The notes under the pieces were generated by a model. That model was not told the DNA's origin, did not search any database, and worked only from the letters and a program-made list of their open reading frames with translations. The translations under genes were made by a program, and so were the position numbers. A stretch of DNA of 64,000 nt, from NCBI RefSeq assembly GCF_910592395.1, contig NC_088313.1, positions 2,482,501-2,546,500 of the forward strand. The letters run 5' to 3'. Positions 47,106-58,329 of the stretch are shown here, in pieces (position 1 is the first letter of the stretch; every line of letters begins with the position of its first letter). This DNA is from Lineus longissimus. Taxonomy: Eukaryota; Nemertea; Pilidiophora; Heteronemertea; Lineidae.

Positions 47106-48310
47106 AATTAAAATGAGAAAACATTTCAATCAATTAATATAAAATGCATATATTCTAAAAAAAAAGAATAGTCACATTTTTTGGCACAATATTTGTCTTC
47201 TAAACATGTGTGTGAATCTATCTAATGCAGATGATCATGCATTTTAACGCAACCTGTGACTAATTTACACGATGCAGAAAGAAAACTTGGTAAAATAAAG
47301 ATGTATGTACAAGTTACTTTATCATCCCTTTCAAAATACAAAGTTGTACAAGATGCAAAATGAAAACTGGCAAACTTCACTTCTCATACCGTTGCATGAA
47401 CTGAAAAAACTTCCGGACTTCATTGTTTTTACCTTTTTAGTACACCACTGTCCTGGTCAACATCTTTTGCTTTTCTCCAACTTCACTATTTACACTATAT
47501 GTTTTGAAGTCAAAAATAAGATCAAAATTTATGAAAACAAGTTAAAACTTATTGCACAAAATGAATTTGGAGCATTAAAACTCATCCACTATTCAAACTA
47601 AAGGGTAGTAATTCAGTCTTTAGAGAAAATAACTAGTTTTGCTTTACGATGCCTTTTGGACACTTCTTAGTTTATTGGAATCCTTCAAATTGAAACTTGA
47701 AAATACTGCTGGAGCCAGAATCACAAAACTTTCTTCATGGCATGCACAAGCCATACAATGACAATGAGGACCCTGGCCTTACTCACTTCAGAAAGTTACA
47801 GATAATAGACTAGGGCTTATTTGGTCTGTATAGAATACAATTTGGAGTACTCCCTTGGACCTGGAGGCCCTTAGTTCCAGTCTTCGCACAAAACGTACAT
47901 CTCTAACTCTAGTCTTGGTCTAATGTTTCGGCCAATCAATGCATAGTTTTCATGAAGCTGAATCAGACAAGCACATCTTTGTTAAATCAAAATTATCCAC
48001 AATATTCAAACTGCCCAAGGTTCATCACTCTGGAGCTTTCTAAAGCTGAAGCATATATACTCCTTCTTAGAAATAGTAGCAATTACCTCCAAATAAAAAA
48101 AAATTGAAGGAAATTACTACTACTAGAACTTAGCCCCCATCTTAGCAACTCAGACGAGAGGACTCTGCAGAGCCTGGGTGACATGGGCATTGTTTGGGCT
48201 GACCAACAGCCAAAACTATTCCAGAGTGGGAACCAACACAGTTTGATTAACCTAGAGCCCTTTCCTCTGATACCAATATGATATCAGCAGTTTAGGCCTT
48301 TTCTTCACTC
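47106..48310. other. Intergenic or 3' UTR sequence downstream of the HSF-domain gene
   Basis: A/T-rich, with no gene recognised. The longest open frame (47305-47601, plus) has low-complexity composition and no recognisable motif. Part of this stretch may be 3' UTR of the minus-strand HSF-domain gene. Confidence 0.4.
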
Positions 48311-50776
48311 TCACAGTGACGCCACATCAGAAACATTGTTCTCAGAGAGACTAGCAACTTCAGCAATGGCAGGGACAGCTTCAGTGTTTGGTGTTACAGT
48401 ATTACTAGTTGGATCTTCTTCTACTACAGGCATGACTGGGGAAGCAACATCAGAAACGTTTACAGGATGCGCGTAATAGCCATATGGTGGTGCTTGTTGA
48501 TCCATGTAATAATGTCCGCTGTTGTCCAGAGGATGTTGGAGTTCCGGTCCCTGGACTGGTTGGGAATGCGCAGCGTAATATTGTCCATGCTCCTGGTTGC
48601 TCCATGGTTCTGGGTATTGGTAGTAGCAGTAGGGGTCATACGGATGAGGCGCATAGTACTGTCCATAAGCGGGAGGAGCATGAGTAGGTGGTGGTGGGGG
48701 ATAGAAGGCTTCTGCTTCAGGAGAATCATTCCAGTATTTCATTGGGATATTACAGCTACCCTTGGGGATATCGGACCACTGACCATGATGTGAGGATGAG
48801 ATGTTGTCTGCGTAACCACTGCTACAGTTTGGAGTCAGGGATACAAGGGGACCTCCAGGGATATCACACAGTGCAGCAGCTTTTTCGATCAGTTTACCAG
48901 GGGTTCCTGATGTTCTCGGTCGCTTGAGGTACGGTCTTGAAACAGGGTACGGCCCAGCTTGCTGGTAGTCTGGGCATGGTACATCAGAAACGCCAGCCTC
49001 CTGGATGTGAAGTGAGAGGCTTTTCAATTCTTCTGGCGGTTCACACTCACTGCGGCCGCGTTTACGTTTGGTGACGACATAGGGGAGAAGTTCTGCATGC
49101 CCTCGAATGAAGTAAGGGTGGCAGAAAACCAAGCTTCTTGTTGAAACTTGCGGTTCGTCATCTTTGCGATTTTGGTGCCATGTGAAACTATAGGCACGCA
49201 GCTGACGTCTCAGGTTATTGAATGTTGGCAACTGAAAGCAGAAAATATGACTTTTTAGAACCCAATAGCATTCCTTATACCAGCATAATTGGTAAAAACA
49301 AAGCTATTTGATGAAAGTGCTTCAGGATTCAGATACCTGAAATCAATAATCATTGAAGACAGCTTTATTGCTGCAATATTGAGACAGAATGACTAGAATA
49401 CTTGATGTCTTGAACAATTTGGGACCATGCCTAGGATATGAATGATCTATCATAATATAGCAATTTTGCTCGTTTGCTACTGCACTCACTGCAGTGCTAG
49501 TAATTGTCTTACTAGTACCGTACTTCTTTATCAGTCTGGGTTCAATTTTCCCACTTGTCCACACCTTGGACAGCCAAATTATCAGACAGATAAGTTAGTT
49601 TTAAGTGGTTGTCCTGCAGATAAGTAAGTAGAAATGCTTCAGTTATAAAACCCAAGTTTTGAAGTGGCGTCTCTGATCATTATACAGCAGGAACAACTGC
49701 TGTCATCTCCAAGCCTTTCAGTTCACACAACTAACAGAGTTCTCCACAGGGTTTCGATCAAGGGGGGTGGTATCCTTATTAGAAGTTTTGCCAGTGTGCA
49801 CCACCAGGAAGGGTGACCAGCAATTAAAGGTAGGGTGGCCCTATAGAAACCCTTTACAAAATTTAGACCAAGGTGGGGTGGGTGCTTCCAACTTGTCAAG
49901 GTAGGGTGGTAAGCTGCCAAAGTAGGGTGATGGGCCCACCTGACTAATGGCCTTGTGGAGAACGCTGAACTAAACCTACAGCCAAGCTTTTCCGTCTGCA
50001 ACTTGTAAGTGTATTGTAACCATGCACCTCCATTAGTTTACAATGTAGCAGGACAGACACTCCCTCCATTAACTGGTCAAATTCCATTCCATGTGTCCCA
50101 CATCAGGACACCAATCATCCCAATCAATGTTAGGGATTTGGAATTGGAGGGTAGGCCCCATCATTCAGCAATGGCATGTCTTTGGCTATATGAAATGAAT
50201 GATTCATTCAGTCACAGCTGACAGTGCAATTTGACACATTTTAGAACTAAAAGTCTGAAAGTACTGATGATGAGTGTGGGTTGGCAGCCCTGCCGAAGAC
50301 ACTACCAACCAATGTCATCCATTTCATTCTGAAAATGAGAAATGAATGAGCACAGCCAACATAATTCATAAAAGCAAACCCACGTAGGGCCTATGGCTAT
50401 GCACACCATCATGGATTGCATGCAGACGCACCTGGACAAAACCTGGATAAAGTTCCATCACTTCACCTTCAAACAGACAATCATTGACGCAGATTCCGGT
50501 ACCAGACTCCACCCATTTAATCATGTCATTACTCGGGTCATTGGTAATGTCCCAGAGCCTTTGGGGCCATAGCTGAACGGGCTTGGAAAGAGGAGACAGT
50601 GCATCCTCCATCATCATAGTACTACTGCATGTACTGGCACTGGTACTGGCACTTCCAACGGGGCATGCATTTTCGTCAACTGCTTCATTTGATTGTCGAT
50701 GAATATCGTCTTCAGCCTTGAAATCTAAACTTCTTCTGGATCTAGAACGATTCTTCTTCTCCATGTGATATGTCAT
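48311..50776 (-). CDS. Heat-shock-factor-type DNA-binding domain protein, HSF5/HSFY-like (2 exons, 421 aa)
   Basis: Exons 50432-50776 and 48311-49231 join in phase 0. The start is taken at 50776 (MTYHMEKKNRSRSRR) because the frame upstream has no ATG. The HSF domain is split by the intron: LWPQRLWDITNDPSNDMIKW ... CLFEGEVMELYPGFVQ (residues ~67-115), then LPTFNNLRRQLRAYSFTWHQ ... VFCHPYFIRGHAELLPYVV (~116-170), followed by the basic KRKRGR. NNLRRQLRAYSF aligns with the recognition helix SFVRQLNxYGF of canonical HSFs but is divergent. The C-terminal half is rich in Pro, Tyr and His (YPPPPPTHAPPAYGQYYAPH) and ends with repeats of NVSDVAS. No HR-A/B coiled coil is evident, as in HSF5 and HSFY. 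Probable nuclear DNA-binding protein; targets unknown. Confidence 0.85.
49735..49945. repeat. Short AAGGTAGGGTGG-type repeats in the HSF-gene intron
   Basis: Several variants of AAGG(T)AGGGTGG occur (AAGGTAGGGTGGCCC, AAGGTGGGGTGGGTG, AAGGTAGGGTGGTAAG, AAAGTAGGGTGATGGG). They are G-rich on the plus strand. No transposon ends were found. Confidence 0.5.
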
Positions 50777-50888
50777 TTTCGTCGTGAAATGTTCATAAAA
50801 CGGGTAAAATAGGTAAATATCAGATTTAGAAAGATCACAGGAGCCGCGCACTGCTCGAAACAGACGTGCGACGCAACTCGTGACGACG

Positions 50889-50941
50889 CTACGTCATCGT
50901 TGTCATGGTGTCGCGTTCAACTCTGATACTTTGTGACGTCA
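50889..50941. promoter_or_regulatory. CRE-type sites upstream of the HSF-domain gene
   Basis: A full palindromic cAMP-response element, TGACGTCA, lies at 50934-50941 and a TACGTCA half-site at about 50890-50896. They are about 115-165 bp upstream of the initiator ATG at 50776, the expected place for a proximal promoter. More TGACG/CGTCA half-sites cluster at 51080-51145. Confidence 0.5.
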
Positions 50942-51395
50942 TAACTGTGTTGCGAAATAGTAGGCGCTCCCGAAAAATTGTTTTCTTAACTGTTTTGTTG
51001 ATATCTAATTTTACACACAATGATAATAAAAACTTCATAGGCTAAAAAGGCTTTAGACGATTAACCAATTATATTCACGTCAATGCGTCATCTATGACGC
51101 GACTCATGACGTACGACTAATGGGTGTTTTACGTCAGTGCGTCATGAACATTCGCTTGTCGTGTTTTTTTGTTTTTGTTTCGGTGAACTACTGAAATAAC
51201 GAGTTCGTTTGAGATATTGTGGTGAAAGAATTTGGCAAGTAATGCCGAGTTCAGGATTCTGATTCTCCAGGGTTGCTGGTGGATGGGTAATAATGGAGGA
51301 CATCTGATATGCCAGCCTATAAGTAGGGCTATATAGAGTTGAGGTTCAACGCCAACGTCAAGCATCTGGGTTAACGAAAAGATCCAAGGAGAAAC
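50942..51395. other. Intergenic stretch between the HSF-domain gene and the cytokine-like gene
   Basis: No gene was recognised. It contains a cluster of CGTCA/TGACG motifs (51080-51145). The two neighbouring genes are both on the minus strand, so this holds the upstream region of one and the downstream limit of the other. Confidence 0.4.
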
Positions 51396-51396
51396 C

Positions 51397-51421
51397 TTTA
51401 TTTCAATGATTTTCATTTATT
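51397..51421 (-). terminator. Candidate poly(A) signals for the cytokine-like gene
   Basis: Two minus-strand AATAAA motifs (plus-strand TTTATT at 51397-51402 and 51416-51421) lie about 1.15 kb downstream of the stop codon of the four-exon secreted protein. If used, the 3' UTR would include the ATTTA cluster at 51662-51681. Confidence 0.35.
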
Positions 51422-51661
51422 CAATAACGATGACATAAAAGCGCTCTACCACACATAGGCAGCACAGAATCACAGTTCGGTAGAGGAATGGATTACACAC
51501 GTAATATACGCGATTTTATGATAATTATTAATATATGTGCATGCTCTACAGTGTCCCAAATATACTTCATTACTCGGTGAAACTACAAATAAATATTATA
51601 TTATTTGTATATCTTGTTTTTAGGGGCGTTTTGAATGGAATTACAAGTTAAAGTTACGTCG

Positions 51662-51681
51662 AAAAATAAATAAATAAATAC
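51662..51681 (-). promoter_or_regulatory. AU-rich element candidate
   Basis: Read on the minus strand the sequence is TATTTATTTATTTATTTTT, three overlapping ATTTA pentamers, about 0.9 kb after the stop codon of the cytokine-like gene. Such clusters destabilise many cytokine mRNAs. It could also be a plain AAAT microsatellite. Confidence 0.35.
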
Positions 51682-52562
51682 TATTACTAAATATTACATT
51701 AGTTACCCGAAGGTGAATGTGGAGATCGGTCATTATCATTATACAGTCAAAATATCATTAACCCATTGCCGAAAGTTGGGAGTTTAAATGCAAATGCAAG
51801 TCCGTGCCAGCACGGTTTGTAATATTATAGAGTGTCACGTAGCCCATACTTTTCAAATTGATATACGACGGGATATATTTTGTAATGATTTCCAACTTTC
51901 GGATCAAAAGGCATAGAAACGATACGTAGAAATGTGACGCAGCAGAGCCCATACAATCAGACGGCACATCCCGAGACACGCGAAAAGTAGGTTGACCTAT
52001 TCTTGAATTGCCAGCTCACAAATAAGAAAAAAATGTAACGTAATCTTTACCGGTAACATGAAGCATTATGCGGGTGCAGCTGAAGATTTAAAACGAATGA
52101 AATTAGAGTTGAGTATACGAACTCTTTTTGTCAATATACTATAACGATGAAAGTCTGCACCTATAGTTAAGTCTTCAGGTTGAGCTGGTGAGGCGGGGTG
52201 ATACTGTACTTTAAAGAAATAAAATATACTTATTTACTATTATGCTAAGAAAAAACCCATTGTCAAAAAGCCATTTCAACAATCTTGTCAGTAACTGTGT
52301 CCAGAGCCTTTCAATAAATATATATTGAAAGATTCTGCTGTATATCCATCAACAATAATTAGAACAATCTGGGGATCAGCTTACGCGAATACCGAGTCCG
52401 TCTGTGACGTCATTAAATGCAGTATCATTATCGTCCGTCTCCATTTCATGGCATGCGGAAAAACAAAAGCGTCAAATAGCATCGTCCGAAAAGCAGCCTC
52501 GTTTCTAGCGAGGATTAAGCAGGGTTATCGCTTGAGGAGGATGTCACATCCTCGGCCGTTTG

Positions 52563-55500
52563 TCAGAGAAGTGCTGTCTTGTATCCTTCCATAGCTTGCT
52601 GGAGAAACCATTTTGCCTCCTCCAACAAACTTTTAAAGCTACTCAAGATTATGTAATTGTCAATTTCCCGCCTATACGAGTTGTGAGGCACGTGATATGC
52701 TGGGTGACTTTCAATCTCTGCTCGGAGATCTGCTGGAAGACTTCGGGGCGCGAATGTACACATTAGTCGTCTGGACGTGGTAATGATTTTATCGTTAGCT
52801 ATCGCTAAGGCCTGTAAGTCGTCACTGGAGCACTCCGCGTTTCGTTTCGCGTGGTGAAGGTAGATCGTATGGCACATTAATGCTCTAGTCCATTTTACGT
52901 GCACTCTTTCTATCTGAAACCGAGAAAAGAATAAACGACGTGACGTCAGCACGATGTAATTTCATCTGACGTTAGGGGATTCGCCATCTTTATGATATCC
53001 CTTTTCATGGTATAATTTATACCGAAAGGTGACAAATCTTGTGATGGCCTCATTGACTTCATAATAGTCTTTTTGTTATACAATGTATACATAATTTGAT
53101 GATTATTATCATAACGTGAAAGAAGAAAAATTTGAGAAATGTGTGGTCGCTCTTGATGTATATGGATAACGACATTTCTATTCAATAGTCAGTCAGAATC
53201 GACCCTTATCTTCATCAAAATTCATTAATGTGCGTATTGCCATTACCATATAGAGAAATTTGCCTGTAAACTTCACTTTTCTCGAACATAATACGAAAAA
53301 CTTCAATCTGAAAAATGTCCCTACCTCATCTCTGTTGTAGACGATCTGCTCTGGGTTTATTGCGCTCAGATGTTGCTTTAAGTCTGAAACCTCCGTCGTA
53401 CAGGGCAGGAACATCTCACTTCGGCTCAATACATCAAACATGAACTCCCACTTCTCTTTGCTTTGTGAAGACTGAAAAAAATATCGGTTTTTAGATATGG
53501 CAGAAATTTGCAAGTCCAAGAATTGCATGTTTACACATTGTTTTCTGATCAGCAGAACCATCTAGCCCTGTGGCGTTTGTTGCCGTTTTCTTGTATGTAG
53601 CATAATGAGCAAATTTCGGAAGATTTATGATGGCCTTGTTTCTTCAATTCCACGATATCAACGCATTTCGAGCATCACTTTGCATTCGATCGGCTCAGTG
53701 TAGGATTTTTCAAACATTAGGTTATTCTGTCCCTTCCTCGCTGTAAACATACTTTAGGTCTAGCCAAGTATTGACCGTTTGTATCTAGGCCAAGATTCCC
53801 ATTGTTCTACTGTCTTATCGAAGGGTTATCCGGGAAAATCTTGATAACATCGACCCCCGCGAAACAGCTTTGATAGGGGTCGATATAGGCCTAAACCGAA
53901 CGTAATGGAAATGGTTTCTTAACTCCTAAGGTCTCTGGTGTCCATGTGCCTAAGATGCACCACCCATTTGTTTTCTTCGTTTAATAAATACCTACCAGTG
54001 ATGCCATAATTCTGCTAATGTTGTCTATGGACACCGTTATTTGACCGGGAAGGCGGGCGTAGTATTTTCGAATGGCACTGCTGTGTTGTGGATGATGGCA
54101 TTCCGGTGCGAATATATCAAAATCATCTGGCATTTCTTGTCGTGCCGTGCTACACACTGGTACGGAGTTCGAACCGGGTAGAATGAATGATAAGATCATG
54201 ACGACAGCAGTCGTGTGGATGGTATTATCTGGAAAAACAATCGAGGGCATATGGTCATTGATAAATTAAAAGAAAACGTGAATACAAATTGTCATGTGAT
54301 TCTGCTAAAAGTTTGGTATTGTTATACACCTTTCCAGAAATGGGGCGCTGAGTGTCCGAAATAGTGATGTCATAAGGGGAAACTAGGCCTTATGGTGGAG
54401 GGACAAAGGAGATAGTCATGGTTGACCAACACACTTGAATGCCTTTAATGACGGACAAGGGGGAAAAAGTTAGTTCCAATGCAAGCCACCAATTTCGGGA
54501 AGCATGTATATACCCCATCGAAAATGCGATTTTTAGTCAAACCGATTATTGACCAGTCATCTTCACCTGTATAGTGGGGTTCGATAGAGTGAGTGTAATA
54601 TTAACTGCCATCATAATTTCTTTCACATCAACGTTCAAACATTTTGTTTTGATGAGATAAAGTAACTTTGATTCAAATCTCCCTTGAAAGAACTTTTGAG
54701 CAGAATCGTTTTGGGATATATTTCTGGTTGGATGCTCAGGTGTACGACAGTGAATAAGGTGGTCAAGGTACCTCAGGCCTGTCCAAATATCAGTCATGTG
54801 ACGAGTGGACCTAAAGTATCAATGCAATAAACCCCACATGCCATGAACGGATGTGTGCTTGCCAAAGGAAACGGCAAACTCCCCCGCGACAATATCTGTC
54901 GAAATTTGTTCAGTTATAAATGTACTCTCATGTACTCTCATCGACTCTCGTGTACCTGATGACTGTTTACATAGAAAAAAACTAATAGGACCGATTCAAT
55001 AAAGGGGAATGCCGTTCGTAATTACAGGTGGTCCAGGAAAATAGAAATGCAGTTATACACAATGCCGTGGTGCAATTCTTTCCATACGGATTTGCTGAAA
55101 CTTGGTATTCATAGTATGTGTATAACTGTCTACACAACGGCAATGCTGACATTTATATTTTGTACGTCACGTCAATTACAAATTTCAAATCTTTAACGAA
55201 CGGCGTAGGTCTTTAATACCTCACCAGACGTGACGTCAATTATTGCAAAATGTGACTCGGAACAGGAAACTGCCAACGAAATCAACATTAACGTATTTGC
55301 CCTTAACTCTTTCGCCGCAATATATTGCAGACAGCAGACGGCGTTTTTCCCCCCAAGAAGTCAGACTGGTACTTACCTGATGAAGATGGAGTAGATAACG
55401 ATGAAAATAAGATCAAAAGGTAATTGACGGCACCAAAAGGTAATTGGGAGAGGATATACTATTTCTTATGTTATTTCATATAGGCCGACCCCAATTTGAA

Positions 55501-55622
55501 GAAAACACCGGACCACGTGAAGTCTGCACGTAGGAAATAACGAACCCCCTCCAAATAAAAAAATCCTAAACACCGAGACCCCCAAATATAACAATAATAA
55601 ACTTACCGGCAGAAAATTTCAT
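52563..55622 (-). CDS. Candidate secreted class I helical cytokine, IL-6-family-like (4 exons, 248 aa)
   Basis: Exons: 55607-55622 (16 nt), 53996-54228, 53325-53471, 52563-52913; GT/AG borders with phases 1, 0, 0. The signal peptide spans residues 1-27 (MKFSADNTIHTTAVVMILSF + ILPGSNS), with likely cleavage before VPVC. The mature protein has six cysteines (31, 49, 107, 146, 160, 184). Helix-prone segments: ~55-100, ~133-158 (ERVHVKWTRALMCHTIYLHH), ~162-186 (DDLQALAIANDKIITTSRRL) and ~212-246. The last contains IDNYIILSSFKSLLEEAKWF, which resembles helix D of IL-6 (HLILRSFKEFLQSS). The tiny first exon with a phase-1 intron is typical of LIF, IL-6, GH and EPO genes. A TATA-like box (55815-55822) precedes it. 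The inferred role is an extracellular ligand for a JAK/STAT-type receptor. Coding status is good; the family assignment rests on structure and one motif. Confidence 0.72.
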
Positions 55623-55814
55623 GATGAACGTGTAAAATAAAACTCCTTGTTCTCGAGAAGTAGTTGAGGAACTATTACATTAGTCGATATCGTCAGGTGT
55701 GACAATGGGCTCAGTTAGACCAGGGTCAGATGATGAGTCCCAGAGGGGATGGAATAGTGGACGTTCTACTCTCGGCCGCCGAAGCAATTCTTGACTGGTC
55801 AGTGATGATAGCGA

Positions 55815-55822
55815 TTTATATA
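55815..55822 (-). promoter_or_regulatory. TATA-like box of the cytokine-like gene
   Basis: The minus strand reads CTTATATAAATCGC here, about 195 bp upstream of the ATG at 55622. Transcription starting ~30 bp downstream would give a 5' UTR of roughly 165 nt without an obvious upstream ATG near the start codon. Confidence 0.45.
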
Positions 55823-55959
55823 AGCCCCGACTCTCAGCTCCATGGCCAGTAAGATTGCGCCCTTGCTGTGACACGGCACGGCACGGTGGACACGGACAAC
55901 AAATGGCTGAAGCCGCCCCCGCCAATGCTAAGTTTAGCATTGGGTAAGGATGATTAGAG

Positions 55960-57760
55960 GATGCCTTGGGAATTAAGTAGCTGGGGAAAAACCATGCTTG
56001 TATCGGCCGTAAAGTCGCTCAAATTGTATTTTGATTTTAATTTTTTGCGTGAGTCAATTCTTATTCCAGTATTTCGGTATTCAATTAAATATCAATCGGC
56101 GCTTCTTTACCTTCCGGCATGTCTTCTTTCTTGAATATTAAGTGACGGCGGGAAGGAAGGGTGTAACTATTTCTTTTTTCAGGTCATGAGGTAAATATAT
56201 AAATGCTTTTTCTGATCAGGAAATCCAGGAAGTATTCCTGGGGGTCGAATTCATATATTTCTTGGAAAGCTGTATACCACCTCCAATGTGTCGATAAATG
56301 ACATTCTAAACTTGCGCTGAGGAATTAAAAAATAGCGATTCAAAAGCTTCTAATAATTCCGTGATCACAATGCGTTACATCAGAAACTGAGAATGTAACC
56401 TTTTGCCAATGGCAGGGCGCCATCAGCGGCAACTTGGCTGCATTGTTTCCGAAAAATGACATGCATATATTTATCATATTAATTCTTTATTATTCAATGA
56501 AAGTGGTTTTCGGATATACCATTTTACACTTAAAGGACATTTGGTATTATTAAGGTATATTGCCCAGCTGTCGGCTGCCGATGAACCAGAAGATGAACAA
56601 ACACACTGCAGCAAAAAGCCGCCCATCCCTTTAAAATGGGTCATCGAATAATACAAACCAGTCCGTGAAATTGCTTTTCAGTGACACTGATTTTAACTTC
56701 CGTCTGTCGCGTGCGGGGTGACAAGGCTATTTTTGGCAACACGTATACAAGCATAAGCATAAATACTACTAAGGAAGTGACATCAACGCTTGCCGATAGA
56801 ATACCATCTTGACCCTTTAGGGCAATACCGCTGGAAGTTCAGTATAATCTGGTGATCAATAAAATACCATTATCGAATAGTGTCAGGTGATTTTTTGAGT
56901 GTATAGGATGACTTCTTGAGTCAAAAGCCTTCCAGAAAGAATATTATCGGACCACTTTTACCGCATGTTAAAACTCGCTATGGGCGCCAGATCCAGTGAA
57001 ATTGAGGAATGGGGAAGTAAGTTCTTGGGTCAAAAGATGACGACTTGTTTTAAACAACCTGCCGCCTTCGAAAATTCGTCAGCAGTTTTATGAACGCATA
57101 TAAACGTTCCCAATGCCAAATTCCTTTCACGTCTTGAAAGGCGTTTTCAATAATATTCACCAGAAGTATACTATTGAATGTGGCAGCCATCTTGCTTCCG
57201 GAATTCTGAACTTCTGAAATTGGATAATCCAGATGGTACTTGTATTATACAGCTATTTCTCCGTGGGCGCGATCCTTGGCTGATCTGCCGAAACTATCAG
57301 TAAAAGTCTAAGTTACTACTCGAGGTAGCCATATTTGGCGAAAATTAGAAATGAGGAAGTCCAGCTTTGGAAAGGGCTTTGACAGAAAGACGCACCCACT
57401 AATTTATTTCTTGATTAAGGAAATTCCCGCCCTTATGACGATGGGTTCTGTCACGATGACGTCTTTTTATCAACAAACTTACTCGCTTTTTGCGTTTCAT
57501 ATATCTTGAATCTCCGGACTGACTTATCTCGCCGGGCCTTGTGTTCCTTTCACATCGGATATGAATAAATATGAAATTTCCGTGACGACCAGGTGTGCAC
57601 GTTTGATACAAAACAAAGATATGTAATGACACCCTCATTGACGTAGAGAGGGAAGCTGCGGGCACGTGAGCGTATTTTATCCTCATATATCCATTCTCGA
57701 ATGACGGAATTACCTTGCCTTCATCGAAATAACGATTTGTCTCAATGAGATCAAAATAAA
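55960..57760. other. Gene-poor stretch
   Basis: No coding exon was recognised. The longest open frame here (57399-57797, minus) runs into the tRNA-like SINE and has no domain or splice-supported continuation. The sequence is A/T-rich with no clear repeats. Confidence 0.4.
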
Positions 57761-57763
57761 CAT

Positions 57764-58018
57764 GAGCGCAGTGGAAGAGAGTCGGCCTCAAGATCAAGAG
57801 GTCGTGGGTTCGACTCCCGGCCTCACTGCTTGGTTCTCCTATATAGTTGAGTTCAAGTGAGCGCCTTCTGGTTGCTCCATGAAACCCCTGATAGATTTAT
57901 TTGGATTCACGGATAATAATATTGTATCCCAAAAGCTCTTTGAGCCGGGCCAGGGAATCCTGGAAAAGCGCTATATAAGAACTCAATATTATTATTATTA
58001 TTATTATTTTTATTTTCA
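57764..58018 (+). mobile_element. tRNA-derived SINE with LINE-like 3' tail
   Basis: A tRNA-like head runs from GCAGTGGAAGAG to CACTGC; its ends pair like an acceptor stem, and its B box is GGGTTCGACTCCC. The body ends with GAATCCTGGAAAAGCGCTAT + ATAAGAACTCAAT and an (ATT)n run at 57988-58011. The GCGCTATATAA stem-tail is characteristic of SINEs mobilised by L2/CR1-type LINEs. Confidence 0.88.
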
Positions 58019-58049
58019 TTAGGACGAAAGAGAAAGAATGTTGTGTTTA

Positions 58050-58327
58050 GGCGCGGATCCAAGGGGGGAGGGGCGCACCCGGCGCACGCCCCCCTCCCTA
58101 ATTCCGGCACGGTGTAAAAAAATTGTAGCCCAAATTAAGCTTAAACAAGCTTAAACGAAGATCAGATGCCAGGAAATCGCATATACGGAGTCTTATCTTT
58201 TAAAAATTTCTGGGGGAGCCCCCCCCCCCAGACCCCCCGCCGTCGCTTCGCGCCTGCGGCGCTCGCAATTCGGGCTTCGCCCTCAAAGTGCGCCCCCCCC
58301 CTTTCGAAATATCCTGGATCCGCCCCT
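58050..58327. mobile_element. GGCGGATCC-ended inverted-repeat element
   Basis: It starts GGCGCGGATCCAAGGGGGGA and ends ATCCTGGATCCGCCCCT, so the ends are imperfect inverted repeats around GGATCC. The interior is very G/C-rich (runs of C and G). Open frames across it on both strands are low-complexity and not considered genes. The left ~50 bp is homologous to part of the satellite unit at 1-11341. It may be one element or two abutting ones. Confidence 0.65.
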
Positions 58328-58329
58328 GG

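Noticed and set aside
47305-47601. 98-codon plus-strand open frame
   Set aside because: It has low-complexity Lys/Leu/Phe composition in A/T-rich DNA, with no splice partners or domain.
48460-48927. Open frames overlapping the second HSF-gene exon on both strands
   Set aside because: They are shadows of the repetitive Tyr/Pro/His-rich coding sequence; the 307-codon frame explains the region.
57399-57797. 132-codon minus-strand open frame
   Set aside because: It overlaps the head of a tRNA-SINE, has no domain and no supporting splice structure.
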